From Streptomyces sp. SUK 48 (GTDB taxonomy: Bacteria > Actinomycetota > Actinomycetes > Streptomycetales > Streptomycetaceae), in contig NZ_CP045740.1 in the NCBI RefSeq assembly GCF_009650765.1, positions 6,548,001 to 6,612,000 of the forward strand: 64,000 nucleotides of DNA. The letters run 5' to 3'. The translations under genes were made by a program, and so were the position numbers. Shown piece by piece: positions 50,497 through 62,819 of the stretch. The notes beneath the pieces were generated by a model that made no database searches, was not told the DNA's origin, and was given only the letters and a program-made list of their open reading frames with translations. Position 1 is the stretch's first letter, and each line of letters starts with the position of its first letter.

Positions 50497-51101
50497 TCGC
50501 GTTCGTCAGCGGCACGGTCGCCGCGCTCGCCCCCGACGCCGCGGTGGTGGAGGTCGGCGGTGTCGGCATGTCCGTCCAGTGCACCCCGGACACGCTCTCC
50601 ACGCTCCGCGTCGGACAGCCCGCCAAACTCCACACCTCCCTGGTCGTCCGCGAGGACTCGCTGACCCTGTACGGCTTCGCGGACGACGACGCCCGCCAGG
50701 TCTTCGTCCTGCTCCAGACCGCCAGCGGCGTCGGCCCCCGCCTCGCCCAGGCCATGCTCGCCGTGCACAGCCCCGACGCGCTGCGCCGGGCCGTCGCCAC
50801 CGGTGACGAGAAGGCCCTCACCGCCGTCCCCGGCATCGGCAAGAAGGGCGCCCAGAAACTGCTCCTGGAACTGAAGGACCGCCTCGGCGCGCCCGCCGGC
50901 ACCGCCCCCGCCGTCGGCGCCCCGGTCACCCAGGGCTGGCGCGACCAGCTGCACGCGGCCCTCATCGGCCTCGGCTACGCCACCCGCGAGGCCGAGGAAG
51001 CCGTCACCGCCGTGGCCCCGCAGGCCGAGGCCGCTGGCGGCATCCCGCAGGTCGGCCCGCTCCTGAAGGCCGCCCTGCAGACCCTGAACCGCGCACGCTG
51101 A
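50493..51101 (+). CDS. ruvA: Holliday junction DNA helicase subunit RuvA
   Basis: A 202-residue junction-binding tetramer subunit. OB domain 1-62 ([12 protein letters not shown]...), helix-hairpin-helix motifs around [17 protein letters not shown] and [21 protein letters not shown], and C-terminal RuvB-binding domain after about 150. ATGA overlap with ruvC. Confidence 0.97.
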   Translation: MIAFVSGTVAALAPDAAVVEVGGVGMSVQCTPDTLSTLRVGQPAKLHTSLVVREDSLTLYGFADDDARQVFVLLQTASGVGPRLAQAMLAVHSPDALRRAVATGDEKALTAVPGIGKKGAQKLLLELKDRLGAPAGTAPAVGAPVTQGWRDQLHAALIGLGYATREAEEAVTAVAPQAEAAGGIPQVGPLLKAALQTLNRAR

Positions 51102-51127
51102 CCCCCACCCCTATTGAGGCACACCAC

Positions 51128-52207
51128 ATGAACTGGGACGACATGGCCGACACCGCCGGTACGCCCGCCGCCGAGCGGCTGGTGGGCTCCGCCGCCGACG
51201 GCGAGGACCAGGCCGTCGAGGCCGCCCTGCGCCCCAAGGATCTCGGCGAGTTCATCGGCCAGGAGAAGGTCCGCGAACAGCTCGACCTGGTGCTGCGGGC
51301 GGCCCGCGCGCGCGGCGCCACCGCCGACCACGTCCTGCTCTCCGGCGCCCCCGGCCTCGGCAAGACCACCCTGTCGATGATCATCGCGGCCGAGATGGGC
51401 GCCCCCATCCGCATCACCTCGGGCCCCGCCATCCAGCACGCCGGCGACCTCGCCGCGATCCTCTCCTCCCTCCAGGAGGGCGAGGTGCTCTTCCTGGACG
51501 AGATCCACCGCATGTCCCGGCCCGCCGAGGAGATGCTGTACATGGCGATGGAGGACTTCCGCGTCGACGTCATCGTCGGCAAGGGCCCCGGCGCCACCGC
51601 CATCCCCCTCGAACTGCCCCCGTTCACCCTGGTCGGCGCCACCACCCGGGCCGGTCTGCTGCCGCCCCCGCTGCGCGACCGCTTCGGCTTCACCGCGCAC
51701 ATGGAGTTCTACGAGCCCCGCGAACTGGAGCGCGTCGTGCACCGCTCCGCGCAGCTCCTGGACGTCGGCATCGAGACGGACGGCGCCGCCGAGATCGCGG
51801 GCCGCTCCCGCGGCACCCCCCGTATCGCCAACCGCCTGCTGCGCCGCGTCCGCGACTACGCGCAGGTCAAGGCGGACGGCCTGATCACCCGGGACATCGC
51901 CGCGGCCGCCCTCGCCGTCTACGAGGTCGACGCGCGGGGCCTCGACCGGCTGGACCGCGCGGTCCTGCAGGCGTTGCTGAAGCTCTTCGGCGGCGGCCCC
52001 GTCGGCCTGTCCACGCTGGCCGTCGCGGTGGGGGAGGAGCGGGAGACCGTCGAGGAGGTCGCCGAACCCTTCCTGGTGCGCGAGGGACTGCTGGCCCGCA
52101 CCCCGCGCGGCCGCGTCGCCACGCCCGCCGCCTGGACGCACCTCGGTCTCACCCCGCCCGGCTCCGCCACCCCGGGAAACGGACAACCGGACCTGTTCGG
52201 GGCGTGA
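51128..52207 (+). CDS. ruvB: Holliday junction DNA helicase subunit RuvB
   Basis: A 359-residue AAA+ motor of branch migration. Walker [11 protein letters not shown], Walker [10 protein letters not shown], sensor 1 GATTRAG, arginine finger region LRDRFGF, C-terminal winged helix. 26 nt after ruvA. Confidence 0.97.
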   Translation: MNWDDMADTAGTPAAERLVGSAADGEDQAVEAALRPKDLGEFIGQEKVREQLDLVLRAARARGATADHVLLSGAPGLGKTTLSMIIAAEMGAPIRITSGPAIQHAGDLAAILSSLQEGEVLFLDEIHRMSRPAEEMLYMAMEDFRVDVIVGKGPGATAIPLELPPFTLVGATTRAGLLPPPLRDRFGFTAHMEFYEPRELERVVHRSAQLLDVGIETDGAAEIAGRSRGTPRIANRLLRRVRDYAQVKADGLITRDIAAAALAVYEVDARGLDRLDRAVLQALLKLFGGGPVGLSTLAVAVGEERETVEEVAEPFLVREGLLARTPRGRVATPAAWTHLGLTPPGSATPGNGQPDLFGA

Positions 52208-52399
52208 CACCACCGGCCCCGGGCGGCCCTCCGCTTCGGCAGTGGCCCGGGGCGGAACCCAGGTGCCATGCTGGGCGTTGTTCCATGTGTGCGGACTCGC
52301 TTAGACTCCGCCGATGCCGCCCTTGCGGGTGGCGCCGACACACCCCCATCCCCGAAAAGGCCGCTCTCCGTCGCGGTCGCGCGAAGGAAATCCCGCCCC

Positions 52400-52906
52400 G
52401 TGAATCCGTATACCCTTCTCCCGTTCATCGTGCTCATCGCGGCCATGTTCCTGATGACGCGCTCTGCCAAGAAGAAGCAGACTCAGGCCGCGCAGATGCG
52501 CAATGAGATGCAGCCCGGCTCCGGTGTCCGCACGATCGGGGGAATGTACGCGACGGTCAAGGAAGTCAATGAGGACACCGTCCTCCTCGACGCCGCTCCC
52601 GGCGTGGACCTCCTCTTCGCGAAGAACGCGATCGGCGCCGTCCTCACCGACGACGAGTACAACCGCATCGTGCACGGCATCGAGCACGACCTGAAGTCCG
52701 ACGCCGGCATCGTCCCGGACGACGCCTCCTCTCTCACCGAGACCGACGAGACCGACGGATCTGCCGCCGCTGCCGCCGCCTCCGACGACAAGATCGACCT
52801 CGGTAAGAAGGACGCCGACAAGGACGTCGCCGGCGGGTCCGAGGCCGCCGAGGCCAAGACGGAGGACCAGCCGAAGAAGGCCGACGGCGACTCCGACGCG
52901 AAGTAG
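52400..52906 (+). CDS. yajC: preprotein translocase accessory subunit YajC
   Basis: 168 residues. One N-terminal transmembrane helix (LLPFIVLIAAMFLMTRSAKKKQ), the YajC core MQPGSGVRTIGGMYATV, then an Ala/Asp/Lys-rich acidic tail of about 70 residues, longer than in E. coli (110 total). It associates with SecDF. GTG 52400 follows AAGGAAA. Confidence 0.92.
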   Translation: MNPYTLLPFIVLIAAMFLMTRSAKKKQTQAAQMRNEMQPGSGVRTIGGMYATVKEVNEDTVLLDAAPGVDLLFAKNAIGAVLTDDEYNRIVHGIEHDLKSDAGIVPDDASSLTETDETDGSAAAAAASDDKIDLGKKDADKDVAGGSEAAEAKTEDQPKKADGDSDAK

Positions 52907-53051
52907 TCACACCCCGGTGGTGCGCGAGACGGCATAATCACGCCCCGCGCACCACCGGGCGCGTCTGCTTCCCGCACGGGAGCCCGACACCATGTCATGG
53001 CCGCCGAGCGCCGACCGGGCGCCGGAGCGGCCCGAGAGGGAGTACGAGAAG

Positions 53052-54842
53052 GTGGCAGCACCTAAGAAGGGCCGGAGCGCGAGTGCCCAGAGCAAACCAG
53101 GGCGCTCGCTGGCCCTGATCCTGATCGCCATCGTGGCGCTCACCGGAGGGATGTTCGCCTCAGGGCACACCACTCCGCGTCTCGGCATCGATCTCGCCGG
53201 TGGCACGAGCATCACGCTCAAGGCGAAGGCCGACCAGGGTTCCGCGGTCAACAAGGCCAACATGGACACCGCGGTCGAGATCATGAACCGCCGTGTCAAC
53301 GGCCTCGGCGTCTCCGAGGCGGAGGTGCAGACCCAGGGAACCGACAACATCATCGTCAACATCCCGCGGGGCACCAACTCCAAGGAGGCCCAGCAGCAGG
53401 TCGGCACCACCGCCAAGCTCTACTTCCGGCCGGTTCTGGCGAGCGAGCCCAGCGGCGCCGCGGCCAGCCCCTCGCCGAGCTCCTCCCCGACCGGCGGCTC
53501 CTCGCCCAAGCCGGGCTCCAGCTCCTCCCCGAGCGCCTCCTCCTCGGAGAAGGCGTCCTCCTCGTCGTCCTCGCCGTCGTCGAGCACGTCCCCGACCGCC
53601 ACCGCGACCACGCAGGGCCGTGCGGTCACCGACGCCCTCAAGGCCGGCTCCAGCCCCTCGCCGAGCGCGACGCCCACCGGCGGTTCCTCGCCCAAGCCAA
53701 CCCCCTCGGCCTCCGGCGGTACGGACACCTCCAAGCTCCAGGCCGCGTACACCGCCCTGGACTGCTCCAAGACGGCCGATCGCGCCGAGGCCGGCAACAA
53801 GGCCAAGCCGGGTGAGCCGACCATCGCCTGCGGCAAGGTCGGCAAGGGCTACTACAAGTACCTGCTCGGCCCGGCCGGCGTGGACGGCACCGAGGTGAAG
53901 AAGGCCCAGGCCGTCTTCGACACCCAGGGCGCCTCCGGCTGGCAGGTCCAGATGACCTTCGACTCCAAGGGCGCCAAGAAGTTCGCCGACATCACCGGCG
54001 CGCTGGCCAAGAACCAGGCCCCGCAGAACGAGTTCGGCATCGTCCTGGACGGCGAGGTCGTCTCCAGCCCGTATGTCAGCACCGCCATCACCGGCGGCCA
54101 GGCGGAGATCTCCGGCAGCTTCACGCAGCAGGAGGCGCAGAACCTCGCCAACATGCTGTCGTACGGCGCGCTGCCGCTCTCCTTCCAGGAGCAGTCCGTC
54201 ACCACCGTGACCGCCGCGCTCGGCGGCGCGCAGCTGCACGCCGGTCTGCTCGCGGGCGCCATCGGCCTCGCCCTGGTCGTGCTCTACCTGGTGGTCTACT
54301 ACCGCGGCCTGTCGCTCGTCGCCATGGCCTCCCTGATCGTCTCGGCGATCCTCACCTACGTGATCATGTCGCTGCTCGGCCCGGCCATCGGCTTCGCGCT
54401 GAACCTGCCGGCGGTCTGCGGTGCCATCGTCGCCATCGGTATCACCGCCGACTCGTTCATCGTGTACTTCGAACGCATCAGGGACGAGATCCGCGAGGGC
54501 CGCTCGCTGCGCCCCGCCGTCGAGCGTGCCTGGCCGCGCGCCCGGCGCACCGTCCTGGTCTCCGACTTCGTGTCGTTCCTCGCCGCCGCCGTGCTGTTCA
54601 TCGTGACCGTCGGCAAGGTCCAGGGCTTCGCGTTCACGCTGGGTCTGACCACCGTGCTCGACGTGGTCGTCGTCTTCCTGTTCACCAAGCCGCTGATGAC
54701 CCTGCTCGCCCGCCGCAAGTTCTTCGGCAACGGCCACAAGTGGTCCGGCCTCGACCCGAAGAGCCTCGGCGCCCATCCGCCGCTGCGCCGCACCCGCCGT
54801 CCCGCCGGTCCCGCCGGCCCTGTCGACCCGAAGGAGGCGTGA
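53052..54842 (+). CDS. secD: protein translocase subunit SecD
   Basis: 596 residues. With SecF it uses the proton gradient to pull exported proteins. First span 20-40, then PRLGIDLAGGTSITL and the large periplasmic domain. It is interrupted at about residues 126-227 by a Ser/Pro/Thr-rich insert ([20 protein letters not shown] repeats). The P1-head then continues, followed by five C-terminal spans with YGALPLSF, ADSFIVYFERIRDEIREGRS. I use GTG 53052 (GAGGGAG upstream); ATG 52992 also has a plausible site. Followed by secF after 3 nt. Confidence 0.93.
   Translation: MAAPKKGRSASAQSKPGRSLALILIAIVALTGGMFASGHTTPRLGIDLAGGTSITLKAKADQGSAVNKANMDTAVEIMNRRVNGLGVSEAEVQTQGTDNIIVNIPRGTNSKEAQQQVGTTAKLYFRPVLASEPSGAAASPSPSSSPTGGSSPKPGSSSSPSASSSEKASSSSSSPSSSTSPTATATTQGRAVTDALKAGSSPSPSATPTGGSSPKPTPSASGGTDTSKLQAAYTALDCSKTADRAEAGNKAKPGEPTIACGKVGKGYYKYLLGPAGVDGTEVKKAQAVFDTQGASGWQVQMTFDSKGAKKFADITGALAKNQAPQNEFGIVLDGEVVSSPYVSTAITGGQAEISGSFTQQEAQNLANMLSYGALPLSFQEQSVTTVTAALGGAQLHAGLLAGAIGLALVVLYLVVYYRGLSLVAMASLIVSAILTYVIMSLLGPAIGFALNLPAVCGAIVAIGITADSFIVYFERIRDEIREGRSLRPAVERAWPRARRTVLVSDFVSFLAAAVLFIVTVGKVQGFAFTLGLTTVLDVVVVFLFTKPLMTLLARRKFFGNGHKWSGLDPKSLGAHPPLRRTRRPAGPAGPVDPKEA
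53427..53730 (+). other. Ser/Pro-rich insert within SecD
   Basis: About 100 codons for Ser, Pro, Gly, Ala, Thr and Lys, including a duplicated SPSxSxTGGSSPKP motif. It falls in the extracytoplasmic domain between conserved segments FRPVLASEP and KLQAAYTALDC. Confidence 0.85.
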
Positions 54843-54845
54843 GCG

Positions 54846-55943
54846 ATGTCGAAACTCGGTTCCATCGGCGCCCGGCTGCACCGCGGCGAGATCAGCTACG
54901 ACTTCATCGGCAAGCGCAAGATCTGGTACGGCGTCTCGATCCTGATCACCATCACGGCCATCCTCGGCCTGGCGGTGCGCGGCCTGAACATGAGCATCGA
55001 CTTCCAGGGCGGCGCCGTCTTCACGACGCCGACCAAGATGAGCACCTCGGTCGCTCAGGCGGAGTCGTACGCCAAGGACGCCTCCGGCCACGAGGCCGTC
55101 GTGCAGAAGCTCGGCAACGGCAGCCTGCGCATCCAGGTCGCCGGCCTGGACACGGCCAAGTCCGACCAGGTCAAGCAGAGCCTGGCCAAGGACCTGAAGC
55201 TCAACCCCGAGAAGCTCGCCGCCGACCTGGTCGGCCCGAGCTGGGGCCAGGAGATCGCCAACAAGGCATGGGAGGGCCTGGCGATCTTCATGGTGCTCGT
55301 CGTGATCTACCTGGCCATCGCCTTCGAGTGGCGCATGGCCGTCGCGGCCCTGGTCGCGCTGATCCACGACATCACCATCACGACCGGTATCTACGCCCTG
55401 GTCGGCTTCGAGGTCTCGCCCGGCACGATCATCGGTCTGCTCACCATCCTCGGTTACTCGCTCTACGACACGGTCGTCGTCTTCGACAGCCTCAAGGAGC
55501 AGACGAAGGACATCACCAAGCAGACCCGCTTCACCTACAGCGAGATCGCCAACCGGTCGATCAACGGCACCCTGGTCCGCTCCATCAACACCACGGTCGT
55601 CGCCCTGCTGCCGGTCGCCGGTCTGCTCTTCATCGGCGGCGGCTTCCTCGGCGCCGGTGACCTCAACGACATCTCGCTGTCGCTGTTCGTCGGCCTCGCG
55701 GCCGGTGCGTACTCCTCGATCTTCATCGCCACCCCGCTGGTCGCCGACCTCAAGGAGCGCGAGCCCGCGCTCAAGGCCCTCACCAAGCGGGTCATGGCCA
55801 AGCGTGCCCAGGCCGGCTCGGAGGATGGTCCCGTGGGCGCGGGTGTGGACGCCGAGGACGCCGCGCCCGCCGTGGTCGGCCCGCGCAACCAGCCCTCCTC
55901 CCGCGGCCGTGGCCGCGGCCGCCAGGCGGGCAAGCGCCGATGA
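54846..55943 (+). CDS. secF: protein translocase subunit SecF
   Basis: 365 residues with six spans. SIDFQGGAVF periplasmic motif, GYSLYDTVVVFDSLKEQ and the NRSINGTLVRSINTT block, typical SecF. The C-terminus carries a basic Arg/Gly-rich tail (RGRGRGRQAGKRR). The stop overlaps the apt ATG. Confidence 0.95.
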   Translation: MSKLGSIGARLHRGEISYDFIGKRKIWYGVSILITITAILGLAVRGLNMSIDFQGGAVFTTPTKMSTSVAQAESYAKDASGHEAVVQKLGNGSLRIQVAGLDTAKSDQVKQSLAKDLKLNPEKLAADLVGPSWGQEIANKAWEGLAIFMVLVVIYLAIAFEWRMAVAALVALIHDITITTGIYALVGFEVSPGTIIGLLTILGYSLYDTVVVFDSLKEQTKDITKQTRFTYSEIANRSINGTLVRSINTTVVALLPVAGLLFIGGGFLGAGDLNDISLSLFVGLAAGAYSSIFIATPLVADLKEREPALKALTKRVMAKRAQAGSEDGPVGAGVDAEDAAPAVVGPRNQPSSRGRGRGRQAGKRR

Positions 55944-56479
55944 CCGACATCCAGGAGCTGCTGCTCAGCCGCATCCGTGACGTCGCGGACTACCCGGAGC
56001 CGGGCGTGATGTTCAAGGACATCACCCCGCTCCTGGCGGACCCCGCCGCGTTCACCGCCCTGACCGACGCGCTCGCCGGCATCGCCACGAGCACCGGCGC
56101 CACGAAGATCGTCGGTCTGGAGGCCCGGGGCTTCATCCTCGGCGCCCCGGTCGCCGTCCGCGCGGGCCTGGGCTTCATCCCGGTCCGCAAGGCGGGCAAG
56201 CTGCCCGGCGCCACCCTGAGCCAGGGCTACGACCTGGAGTACGGCTCGGCCGAGATCGAGGTGCACGCCGAGGACCTGACCTCCGGCGACCGCGTCCTGA
56301 TCGTGGACGACGTGCTGGCCACCGGTGGCACCGCCGAGGCGGCCATCCACCTCATCCGGCGCGCCGGTGCCGAGGTCGCGGGCCTCGCGGTCCTGATGGA
56401 GCTGGGCTTCCTCGGCGCCCGCGCCCGCCTGGAACCGACCCTCGCCGGAGTCCCCCTGGAAGCCCTCCTCCAGGTCTGA
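55940..56479 (+). CDS. apt: adenine phosphoribosyltransferase
   Basis: 179 residues, adenine + PRPP to AMP. PRPP-binding motif VLIVDDVLATGGTAEAA; base-binding segment EARGFILGAPVA; the flexible loop GKLPGATLSQGYDLEYG. It overlaps secF by 4 nt and is the last gene before a strong terminator. Functionally close to relA downstream (purine and ppGpp pools). Confidence 0.96.
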   Translation: MTDIQELLLSRIRDVADYPEPGVMFKDITPLLADPAAFTALTDALAGIATSTGATKIVGLEARGFILGAPVAVRAGLGFIPVRKAGKLPGATLSQGYDLEYGSAEIEVHAEDLTSGDRVLIVDDVLATGGTAEAAIHLIRRAGAEVAGLAVLMELGFLGARARLEPTLAGVPLEALLQV

Positions 56480-57109
56480 CCAGGCTCCGCCCGGCAAGCA
56501 ACCCCGTACGGCCGCCCCGGCACCCCACCGAGGCGGCCGTACGGCGTCCCCGCCCCGGTTTCCCCGTCCCCACCAGTTCGGCCCGGCCACCCCCGGCCCT
56601 CTCGGCTCTGCGGGGCTTCCCACAGCCGACCCCGCAGCCTGGTCTTCCTCGGTGCCGCGTCCCCGATCCCGCTGGCCTCTGCCGGGCCCCCGGCCCATGC
56701 GGGCGCCGAGGGCCCGGCAGAGCCCGGGGGCAGCCGGGGGCCGGAGGCGAGGGGGCGAGGGGCCTGGCCTCCGCCCTGTCCTCCCGGCGTCCACCCGGGC
56801 CCGGCCCCTGCCTGGGTCTGAGGCCCGCCCGCCTCCCCGGGCCGCCCGCTCCCCGGCGTCAGGCCGATTCCCCGGCCGCGCTGCCCGGTTTCCGCCGCCG
56901 GCTTCGGCCTTCCCCGGCCCCCTTCAACCGCCCCCGCCGCTCCCAAACATCACCTTCCGGCCATCCTTCGGAATCCCAGGTGCACCTTTGGCGTTACAGG
57001 GGTAGTCGGACCCTACGATCCGCCTCCGGGCGATCCGTGGCGGCGGGATCGCTACCATGGGGTCTCCGGAGCCTGACCGGGGGACCCGGAACGCGCACGA
57101 GGAGCCCTC
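56480..57109 (+). other. apt-relA intergenic region, C-rich with long hairpins
   Basis: 630 bp with strongly C-rich sequence and no convincing gene. It holds the apt terminator (56504-56544) and a second 13-bp perfect stem CTCTGCCGGGCCC (56677-56689) / GGGCCCGGCAGAG (56710-56722). TACGAT at 57014-57019 is a candidate relA -10. Confidence 0.6.
56504..56544 (+). terminator. terminator of the yajC-secDF-apt operon
   Basis: CCGTACGGCCGCC (56504-56516) pairs perfectly with GGCGGCCGTACGG (56532-56544). Confidence 0.8.
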
Positions 57110-59647
<2,538 letters not shown>

Positions 59648-59667
59648 GCGCCGTGCCGCAGCGCAGA

Positions 59668-59703
59668 TGAAAGGGCCCCGTACGCCTGTACGGGGCCCTT
59701 TCA
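59668..59703. terminator. bidirectional terminator
   Basis: TGAAAGGGCCCCGTAC-GCCT-GTACGGGGCCCTTTCA, a perfect 16-bp stem between relA and the convergent DUF349 gene. Confidence 0.95.
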
Positions 59704-59720
59704 CATCGGCAACAGGGAAA

Positions 59721-60950
59721 TCAGCCGCCGAACTCCTGGAGGCCCTTCAGCGCCTGCTCCAGCAGCGCCTGGCGGCCCTCCAGCTCCCGCTGGAGCTTGT
59801 CGGCCCTGGAGTTGTTGCCCTGGGCGCGGGCCTGCTCGATCTGCGTCCCGAGCTTGTCCACGGCGGCCTGGAGCTGACCGGTCAGACCCTCGGCACGCGC
59901 CCGCGCCTCCGGGTTCGTCCGGCGCCACTCGGCCTCCTCGGCCTCCTGGATCGCCCGCTCGACCGTGTGCATCCGGCCCTCGACCTTCGGGCGCGCGTCC
60001 CGCGGGACGTGGCCGATGGCCTCCCAGCGCTCGTTGATCGAACGGAAGGCGGCACGGGCGGCCTTCAGCTCGCCGACCGGCAGGAGCTTCTCGGCCTCCT
60101 CGGCCAGCTCCTCCTTGAGCTTCAGGTTCTCCGCCTGCTCCGCGTCCCGCTCGGCGAACACCGAGCTGCGCGCCGCGAAGAACACGTCCTGGGCGCCGCG
60201 GAAGCGGTTCCACAGGTCGTCCTCGTGCTCGCGCTGGGCGCGGCCCGCGGCCTTCCACTCCGACATCAGATCGCGGTAACGGGCCGCCGTCGGACCCCAG
60301 TCCGTGGAACCCGACAGCGACTCGGCTTCGGCGACCAGCCGCTCCTTGATCCGACGGGCGTCCTCGCGCTGCGCGTCCAGCTGTGCGAAGTGAGCCTTGC
60401 GGCGCTTGGAGAACGCCGACCGGGCGTGCGAGAAGCGGTGCCACAGCTCGTCGTCGGACTTGCGGTCCAGACGCGGCAGCCCCTTCCAGGTGTCCACCAG
60501 CGCCCGCAGCCGCTCACCCGCGGCCCGCCACTGGTCGGACTGCGCCAGCTGCTCCGCCTCGGCGACCAGGTCCTCCTTGGCCTTGCGGGCCTCGTCGGAC
60601 TGCTTGGCCCGCTGGACCTTGCGCTCCTCGCGGCGCGCCTCGACCGTCTCCACCAGCTTGTCCAACCGACCGCGCAGCGCGGCCAGATCGCCGACCGCGT
60701 GGTGCGCGTCCACCTGCTCGCGCAGGTGGTCGATGGCGGTCTGGGCGTCCTTCGCCGACAGGTCGGTGGTCCGCACTCGCTTCTCGAGGAGGCCGATCTC
60801 TACAACCAGGCCCTCGTACTTGCGCTCGAAGTAGGCCAGCGCCTCCTCAGGGGAGCCGGCCGCCCACGATCCGACGACCTGCTCGCCGTCGGCCGTACGC
60901 ACGTACACGGTCCCCGTCTCGTCGACGCGGCCCCACGGGTCGCTGCTCAC
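59721..60950 (-). CDS. DUF349-repeat coiled-coil protein
   Basis: 409 residues, almost wholly helical. An N-terminal beta hairpin-like segment (VYVRTADGEQVVGSW) then three or four DUF349 repeats, each about 75 residues with W-x-A/G and LW-x-RF motifs (DDELWHRFSHARSAF; DDLWNRFRGAQDVFF). Function uncertain; soluble. GGAGGAGG lies 6 nt before the GTG at 60950. Confidence 0.87.
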   Translation of the reverse strand: MSSDPWGRVDETGTVYVRTADGEQVVGSWAAGSPEEALAYFERKYEGLVVEIGLLEKRVRTTDLSAKDAQTAIDHLREQVDAHHAVGDLAALRGRLDKLVETVEARREERKVQRAKQSDEARKAKEDLVAEAEQLAQSDQWRAAGERLRALVDTWKGLPRLDRKSDDELWHRFSHARSAFSKRRKAHFAQLDAQREDARRIKERLVAEAESLSGSTDWGPTAARYRDLMSEWKAAGRAQREHEDDLWNRFRGAQDVFFAARSSVFAERDAEQAENLKLKEELAEEAEKLLPVGELKAARAAFRSINERWEAIGHVPRDARPKVEGRMHTVERAIQEAEEAEWRRTNPEARARAEGLTGQLQAAVDKLGTQIEQARAQGNNSRADKLQRELEGRQALLEQALKGLQEFGG

Positions 60951-61093
60951 AGCGCCTCCTCCACATGATGCCTGCGGGGTGCCTCAGCGCCCCGGGCATC
61001 GACCACAGTTTCGTCACGGCCAACATAGGCGACCAGCGGGTTCCCTGTCCGCATCCAGCGCGACCGAAATTCCACCGACGGCCCCGGCCGCCC

Positions 61094-61918
61094 TCAGGAC
61101 TTGACGACCGTCGCCTTGTTGATCACAACGGTCGCGTTCGGGGCGCCGTCACCCTGGCCGGTGCTCTCGCCCGCCGCCGCGATCTTGTTCAGCACCTTCA
61201 TGCCGGACGCGGAGATCGTGCCGAACGGCGTGTACTGGGGCGGCAGCGGGCTGTCCTTGTAGACCAGGAAGAACTGGCTGCCGCCGGTGTGCTTCTGGCC
61301 GGTGTTGGCCATCGCCACGGTGCCCGCCGGGTAGGTGTTCTTCTTCAGGGCGGCGTCCTTCAGGTTCTCGTCCGGCAGCGTGTAGCCGGGACCGCCCATG
61401 CCGGTGCCCTTCGGGTCGCCGCACTGGAGCACGAAGATGCCCTGCGTGGTCAGCCGGTGGCACTTGGTGTGGTCGAAGAAGCCCTTGCCCGCGAGGAAGT
61501 CGAAGGAGTTGACCGTGTGCGGGGCCGCCGACGTCTTCAGCGAGACCGGGATGTCACCGCACGTCGTCGACAGGTCGAGCGTGTACTTCGCCGACGTGTC
61601 GATCGACATCGCCGGCTCCTTCTTCCAGCTGAGCTGCTTCACCGAGCCCGCGGCCGGCTTCTGGCACGGGTCCGGCGCCTTGCTCGGCTTCGCGGACGCG
61701 CTCGGCTGCGTCTTGGCGCTCGCGTCGGTCTTCTTGTCGTCGCCCCCCAGCACATGGGTGGTGTAGAGCGCCACACTGCCGATCACGATCACGCCCAGTA
61801 CCGACGCGATCGCGGAGTTGCGCACGCGGGCCTTGCGCCGCGACTCGGTGCGCCGCTGCTGCTGTCGCAAGAACTTCTCCCGGGCGAGCTGACGCCGCCG
61901 CTGCTCCTGGCTGACCAC
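61094..61918 (-). CDS. ppiB: membrane-anchored peptidyl-prolyl cis-trans isomerase (cyclophilin)
   Basis: 274 residues. A basic Gln/Arg-rich N-terminus (QRRRQLAREKFLRQQQRR), one transmembrane helix (about 38-58), a Lys/Ala/Ser/Pro linker, then an extracellular cyclophilin domain (GDIPVSL, HRLTTQGIFVLQCGDP, GGPGYTLPDE, GSQFFLVYKDS). It catalyses proline isomerisation in exported proteins. GTG 61918 has AGGAG 7 nt upstream and is preferred to ATG 61933, which has none. Confidence 0.92.
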   Translation of the reverse strand: MVSQEQRRRQLAREKFLRQQQRRTESRRKARVRNSAIASVLGVIVIGSVALYTTHVLGGDDKKTDASAKTQPSASAKPSKAPDPCQKPAAGSVKQLSWKKEPAMSIDTSAKYTLDLSTTCGDIPVSLKTSAAPHTVNSFDFLAGKGFFDHTKCHRLTTQGIFVLQCGDPKGTGMGGPGYTLPDENLKDAALKKNTYPAGTVAMANTGQKHTGGSQFFLVYKDSPLPPQYTPFGTISASGMKVLNKIAAAGESTGQGDGAPNATVVINKATVVKS

Positions 61919-62098
61919 CGGGTTTCTCCTCATGCGTGTCGTGTGTCGAGCGGTACGCGTGCGTCCTCGTGGGCCGACCACTGCGTGTAGCCCCGTACCG
62001 TATATGGGTTCGCTGAGGAAACGGCAGCGCCGGTAGGCTCTGAGTGCGGCCGAGGCCGCCTTGTCACCACTCGTACACCGATGAAACGAAGGACGATC
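61919..62098. promoter_or_regulatory. divergent promoter region ppiB / MBL hydrolase
   Basis: 180 bp. TAGGCT at 62034-62039, with TTCGCT 19 bp upstream, is a candidate rightward promoter. A leftward -10 could be TACGGT (complement near 61995-62000). Confidence 0.4.
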
Positions 62099-62806
62099 GT
62101 GCTCATTGCCGGGTTCCCCGCCGGGGCCTGGGGGACGAACTGCTACCTCGTCGCCCCCGCCGCCGGTGAGGAGTGCGTGATCATCGACCCGGGCCACCAG
62201 GCCGCCGAGGGAGTCGAGGAAGCGCTGAAGAAGCATCGGCTCAAGCCCGTCGCCGTCGTCCTCACCCACGGCCACATCGACCATGTGGCCTCGGTCGTCC
62301 CCGTGTGCGGCGCCCATGACGTGCCCGCCTGGATCCACCCCGAGGACCGCTTCATGATGAGCGACCCGGAGAAGGCGCTCGGCCGCTCGATCGGCATGCC
62401 CCTCATGGGCGAGCTGACCGTGGGCGAGCCCGACGACGTCCGGGAGCTGGCCGACGGCGCGAAGCTGGAGCTGGCCGGGCTGGAGTTCTCCGTCGCGCAC
62501 GCGCCGGGCCATACCAAGGGGTCGGTGACCTTCCGGATGCCCGAGAGCGCGGACGTGCCGTCGGTGTTCTTCTCCGGGGATCTGCTGTTCGCCGGCTCCA
62601 TCGGACGCACCGATCTGCCGGGCGGATCCATGGCGGACATGCTCGGGTCGCTGGCACGGGTGTGCCTGCCGCTCGACGACTCCACCGTGGTCCTGTCCGG
62701 CCACGGCCCCCAGACGACCATCGGCCGCGAGCGCGCCACCAACCCCTATCTGCGGGACGTGGCAGCAGGCCAGGGAGCCCCCGCGGCTCCCCGACGAGGA
62801 ATGTGA
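62099..62806 (+). CDS. metallo-beta-lactamase-fold hydrolase (glyoxalase II-like)
   Basis: 235 residues. Metal-binding motif THGHIDHVA (HxHxDH) near residue 61, further His in [10 protein letters not shown], Asp in [20 protein letters not shown] and His in LSGHGPQT. This matches the small glyoxalase II-like hydrolases (YcbL type) that cleave S-lactoyl thioesters; actinomycetes would use a non-glutathione thiol. GTG 62099 has GAAGGA 5 nt upstream. It sits 13 nt before hisS and is probably cotranscribed. Confidence 0.88.
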   Translation: MLIAGFPAGAWGTNCYLVAPAAGEECVIIDPGHQAAEGVEEALKKHRLKPVAVVLTHGHIDHVASVVPVCGAHDVPAWIHPEDRFMMSDPEKALGRSIGMPLMGELTVGEPDDVRELADGAKLELAGLEFSVAHAPGHTKGSVTFRMPESADVPSVFFSGDLLFAGSIGRTDLPGGSMADMLGSLARVCLPLDDSTVVLSGHGPQTTIGRERATNPYLRDVAAGQGAPAAPRRGM

Positions 62807-62819
62807 CAAGAGAGCTTCC

